The notes under the pieces: generated by a model
What the model was told of the DNA's origin: nothing
The model's input: the letters and a program-made list of their open reading frames with translations, nothing else
The model's database searches: none
Shown here: piece by piece, positions 61,123-64,000 of the stretch
Numbering within the stretch: position 1 is the first letter of the stretch
Layout: each line of letters begins with the position of its first letter
Position numbers and translations under genes: made by a program
Assembly: GCF_000970455.1 (NCBI RefSeq)
Contig: NZ_LAJG01000048.1
Location: 124,001 to 188,000, forward strand
Source: Devosia soli
GTDB lineage: Bacteria; Pseudomonadota; Alphaproteobacteria; Rhizobiales; Devosiaceae
Length of the DNA: 64,000 bases
Reading direction: 5' to 3'

Positions 61123-62333
61123 TGCTCCTTTATGCGCTCTTGCTCATTGGCTTTGGTGCTGCGGCTCTGCTCGCAGGTCTTGCCACGCGACGGCCGGCGC
61201 TGATCCTTCTTTCTGGTACAATCCTGGCGTCTCACGCCTGGCCGCTCATCGAGCTTTCGCGGAGCAGGGCCGGAATTTCGGCGACCCTTCAAGCCCAGGA
61301 CATGACGGTTGCAACCATCGCGCTGATCGCGAGCCTTGCGTGGTTGAGCGGCTATAACCTCTTTGCCCGCTCGAGACCGATGGAAGCAGCGTACGACGCA
61401 TTGCTTGCCCCGCCTGTTGGCCTGCATCATATGGTTCTTGCCATCCTCGGGATTCTGCTACTTTCCGCACCGGGCGGCATCTTCGGCTTTGCGCATACCG
61501 GTTTTCTGCGCTTGCCGGTGGATAGCTTCCTGTTCTCGCTAACTTACGCCACCGCTTGCCTTGCCGCACTGACGACAACCGTTCTCTGCGTCTTTGCGGC
61601 GACAGGCCGAGCCAAGCCGCCTCTCGTCTCGATCGGCTTTGTCCTGCTGGTCTTCTGGCTGCTCGGCGGGCGGACGCAACTGGCAATCAGCGCCATGTCC
61701 TTTGCGCTCGTCTTCCTGGCCCATAGGCGGGTGCGCATTATGGCGCTCGCCCTTCCCGGTCTGATGCTGATGGCGCTCGCAACCCTGACGCTCAGCTTTC
61801 GTCTGGCCTTGCAGGGAGAAACCATCGGCTTGATCGACACGCTTCGCCTCATGGCGGCGCAGGTCTCATTGCTCGAAGGCTATGCCCTCTGCGCCCGTTT
61901 CGTCGAAGAGTTCGGCACGCGAACGGCGCTTTACGCCGACACGCTGCTCCAGATCGTGCCCCGCGCGGTTTTTCCCGAAAAGCCGTTGCAATTGAGCCGT
62001 GCCCTGCGCCTGATGGAAGCGCGGGACACGCTGGGCGGACTGACGCCGGGCCTTGCGGGCGAGGCCTTTGTCGTCGGCGGCATGATTGGCGTTGCCGCCA
62101 TCGGGCTCGCCTTCGGTGGAGCACTTGCCGCGCTCGACAATGGCTATCGCCGCCTCGTCGCCCTGCGGCCGCTGACGCAGGCGCTGGTCGTCAGCCTCCT
62201 GCCCCTTCTTGCCATCTTCACGCTGCGCGGCGGCTTCGATACCTCGATCTTCCGTCTCGATATCCTGCTGGTCGCGGGTCTCTCCGGCCTCTTCATTCGC
62301 GCTCCTCTGCCGATGCGGAGGCCGGCGATATGA
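61119..62333 (+). CDS. O-antigen ligase/polymerase-like membrane protein (Wzy-type)
   Basis: 404 aa with about ten to twelve hydrophobic segments (for example LLLIGFGAAALLAGLATRR at the start, and LALPGLMLMALATLTLSF mid-protein) and a longer periplasmic loop around residues 240-310 (ALYADTLLQIVPRAVFPEKPL). That topology, with its neighbours, fits a polysaccharide polymerase or ligase; sequence identity in this class is very low, so this rests on topology and context. ATGA overlap with the glycosyltransferase. Confidence 0.7.
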   Translation: MMLLYALLLIGFGAAALLAGLATRRPALILLSGTILASHAWPLIELSRSRAGISATLQAQDMTVATIALIASLAWLSGYNLFARSRPMEAAYDALLAPPVGLHHMVLAILGILLLSAPGGIFGFAHTGFLRLPVDSFLFSLTYATACLAALTTTVLCVFAATGRAKPPLVSIGFVLLVFWLLGGRTQLAISAMSFALVFLAHRRVRIMALALPGLMLMALATLTLSFRLALQGETIGLIDTLRLMAAQVSLLEGYALCARFVEEFGTRTALYADTLLQIVPRAVFPEKPLQLSRALRLMEARDTLGGLTPGLAGEAFVVGGMIGVAAIGLAFGGALAALDNGYRRLVALRPLTQALVVSLLPLLAIFTLRGGFDTSIFRLDILLVAGLSGLFIRAPLPMRRPAI

Positions 62334-62896
62334 GTGCTTATCGGCCGGGACACTATCTGACCAAAGGGATCGATCGCCTGTTCGGCGCGGTGCGGGCGCT
62401 CTGGTATCGCCGTGTCTATCTCGCCTGGGTCGACTTTGGCCATGGCGTCACCTTCGCTGGCACCATCCATTGCCCTGGCGTCACCGGCACGGTGGCAATC
62501 GGCGACCGCAGTTATTTGGGGCACGGCGTCAGCCTTGCCGTTGCTGAAGGCGGCCGGATCACCGTCGGGCCGGATGTGTCCATCAATAAGGGATGTACCC
62601 TTTCTGCGCGCCGCGCGGTGAGCATTGGCGGCGGCACGCGCATCGGCGACCACACCAGCATTCTCGACAGCGACCACCGGCTCGATCCGGATGTGCCGAT
62701 CCTTGAGAGTGGGTTCGAGACGCGCCCGATCGTCATTGGCGCCAATGTCTGGATCGGCCGTCAGGTGACCATCCTTCCCGGCGTGACGGTGGGCGACCAT
62801 GCGGTGATCGGGGCGCATAGCCTCGTCAATGCCGACGTCCCGCCGCGCGGCATCGCCTTCGGCACGCCGGCGCGCCTCCATCGGATACGGCCATGA
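62330..62896 (+). CDS. Left-handed beta-helix acyltransferase (WcaF/colanic-acid type)
   Basis: 188 aa. Repeated hexapeptide pattern ([LIV]-G-x4) from about residue 45: VAIGDRSYLGHGVSLAVAEGG and ITVGPDVSINKGCTLS, and later VIGANVWIGRQVTILPGVTVGDHAVIGAHSLV. The catalytic His lies in SDHRLDPD. It would acetylate or otherwise acylate a sugar in the exopolysaccharide. ATGA overlap with the polymerase and the flippase genes on either side. Confidence 0.9.
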   Translation: MSAYRPGHYLTKGIDRLFGAVRALWYRRVYLAWVDFGHGVTFAGTIHCPGVTGTVAIGDRSYLGHGVSLAVAEGGRITVGPDVSINKGCTLSARRAVSIGGGTRIGDHTSILDSDHRLDPDVPILESGFETRPIVIGANVWIGRQVTILPGVTVGDHAVIGAHSLVNADVPPRGIAFGTPARLHRIRP

Positions 62897-64000
62897 GGCG
62901 GGGCGGGCATCTTTATGGCGCAATGCTGGCAGCCTTGCCGGCCGCGGCGCTGTTTCTGGCTCAGACCTGGCTGGTCGCTGCCGGGAAGGCGGACGCCATC
63001 CTGCCCCTTGCCAGGTATGGAGGCCTTTTGGCGCTCTTCTTCTTTGCCTTCGACGGCAATTCCGGCCTCGCGCCCGGTCTCATACGGCTGCGGCACAGCG
63101 AGGCCGCCATCAGGACCGCCTTCCTCGCCTATCGTCTCAGCGTTCTCGGCCTTCTCGCGTCACTCCTGCCTGTTGCCTGGCTGTGGGACCCGGCCGGGAC
63201 GGCAGCGATGCTACCCTTTTGCGCCGCAGCATTGCTCCTGCGCTTGCCCTTTCTCGATGGCGACCTCGACCAACGGCGTTTGCAATCTGCCAGCATGCTG
63301 TTGCAGAACCTTTGGATGCTGCCACTGGCGGCGAGCGCGGTTCTTTGGGGTACCATCGATGCCGTGATCGCCGGCCAGTGCGCCCTGTGGTCGAGCCTCA
63401 TTTATGCCGCCGTCCACCTGCGCTTTCGCCGGCGCAGCCGTCTCACTTCGCTATCGGCGGCGCGCGACTCCTTGCGCGAAATCTGTTCGCTCATGGCCGC
63501 CAACGGGATCGGCCAGATCTATGGGCGCATGGTGCTCTTCGTTCTCGGCAGCAGTTTTGCCGGTCCGACGGCCGCGCTGATCGTTTATGGCAAGCAGCTC
63601 TTCAACGCTTCCGGCATCGTCGTCGCCTATCTGCGCCGCGCCGAACTGCAGCGGGGGACCGATCGATCGATGCGCCTCAGCCTTTGGGGCCAAGGGATCA
63701 TCGCCCTCGGCGGCAGCATGCTTCTCGCGCTCATGGCTTTCCGACTTGGCCTCAGCCCCCTGCCCCTCCTCGCGATCATTGCCTGGCAGATCGGAGAAAA
63801 ACTCTCCTCAACCGCCGTCTACAGCTTTCAAGTCGTCGACCGCCATGACCTTGGCCTTGCCGGGCTCGGTGCGGTCGTGGTGCTTGGATCGGCCGGCCTC
63901 ATTCTGGCAACGGGCACGGATCAGCCCCTGATCTTTGTCGGCAGCGAAACCTGTGCCTTTGCCCTCGTGCTGAGCCTGTGGATGCTGGCCCATCGGCGCC
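62893..64000 (+). CDS. Polysaccharide flippase-like membrane protein, cut by the window end
   Basis: The frame is open from ATG 62893 to the last complete codon at 63999, at least 369 codons, with no stop. It has a dozen hydrophobic helices (AALPAAALFLAQTWLVAA, then LALFFFAFDG and ALLLRLPFLDGD, and GSSFAGPTAALIVYGKQL), consistent with a Wzx/MATE-type lipid-linked oligosaccharide exporter. The sequence is poorly conserved, so the call rests on topology and the exopolysaccharide context. The stop lies beyond the window. Confidence 0.7.
   Translation, partial: MRRGGHLYGAMLAALPAAALFLAQTWLVAAGKADAILPLARYGGLLALFFFAFDGNSGLAPGLIRLRHSEAAIRTAFLAYRLSVLGLLASLLPVAWLWDPAGTAAMLPFCAAALLLRLPFLDGDLDQRRLQSASMLLQNLWMLPLAASAVLWGTIDAVIAGQCALWSSLIYAAVHLRFRRRSRLTSLSAARDSLREICSLMAANGIGQIYGRMVLFVLGSSFAGPTAALIVYGKQLFNASGIVVAYLRRAELQRGTDRSMRLSLWGQGIIALGGSMLLALMAFRLGLSPLPLLAIIAWQIGEKLSSTAVYSFQVVDRHDLGLAGLGAVVVLGSAGLILATGTDQPLIFVGSETCAFALVLSLWMLAHRR

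Overview
The window is GC-rich, densely coded bacterial DNA. Several features point to an alphaproteobacterium of the order Hyphomicrobiales: the rpmH-rnpA-yidC-engB block with argB close by, a nasS-nasT/nirBD nitrogen locus, a FadR-type regulated sugar-acid locus, and the overall codon style. A Devosia-like genome would fit, but that is a guess from gene content. There are no rRNA genes, CRISPR arrays or prophage structural genes. One tRNA gene (Arg, anticodon ACG) is present.

Layout. 1-748: frameshifted old-yellow-enzyme gene, cut by the window edge. 854-10413: sugar-acid/oligosaccharide locus (Dpp-type ABC transporter, FadR-type regulator, KdgD, UxuA-like dehydratase, GH1 glycosidase). 10774-12911: decayed IS91-like element whose integrase has lost its catalytic tyrosine and whose transposase is interrupted by a small palindromic insertion. 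13308-19150: accessory block of regulator-enzyme pairs (GlxA-type AraC/isochorismatase-like hydrolase, HxlR/NmrA-like reductase, AraC/aldo-keto reductase with a premature stop, LEH-like protein, HU-like protein). 19348-26659: nitrite assimilation, nasT-nasS followed by nirB-nirD-FNT-cysG. 26954-27649: DUF1275 membrane protein. 28178-32746: complete type II CBASS anti-phage operon (CD-NTase, Cap2, Cap3, Cap5), followed by an orphan gene and tRNA-Arg. 34204-40479: histidine kinase, flavoprotein, then rpmH-rnpA-yidC-engB. 40486-44045: amidotransferase, exported MsrB, fasciclin protein, anti-sigma and ECF sigma factors. 44240-59588: mostly housekeeping genes (argB, ilvA, efflux, ABC exporter, CtaG-like, BaiN-like, ROK kinase, cutC, chemoreceptor). 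59822-64000: start of an exopolysaccharide operon running off the window.

The clearest regulatory architecture lies upstream of nirB. On the minus strand a sigma-54-like promoter is followed by two hexaloop hairpins (A at loop position 1, G at position 4) and a strong intrinsic terminator. The second hairpin uses part of the terminator's 5' arm. The ANTAR protein NasT, encoded just upstream together with its partner NasS, is the expected antiterminator. The operon then supplies the siroheme nitrite reductase, a nitrite channel and the enzyme that makes siroheme.

The CBASS operon is the clearest defence system. Its architecture is already known (E1/E2 and JAMM accessory proteins with an HNH-SAVED effector); the 168-aa protein behind it is unrecognised. 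I did not find a system I can defend as wholly undescribed. The least explained items are that orphan protein, the palindromic insertion in IS91, a 15-codon leader ORF coupled to the exopolysaccharide operon, and the ECF/fasciclin/MsrB module between engB and argB.
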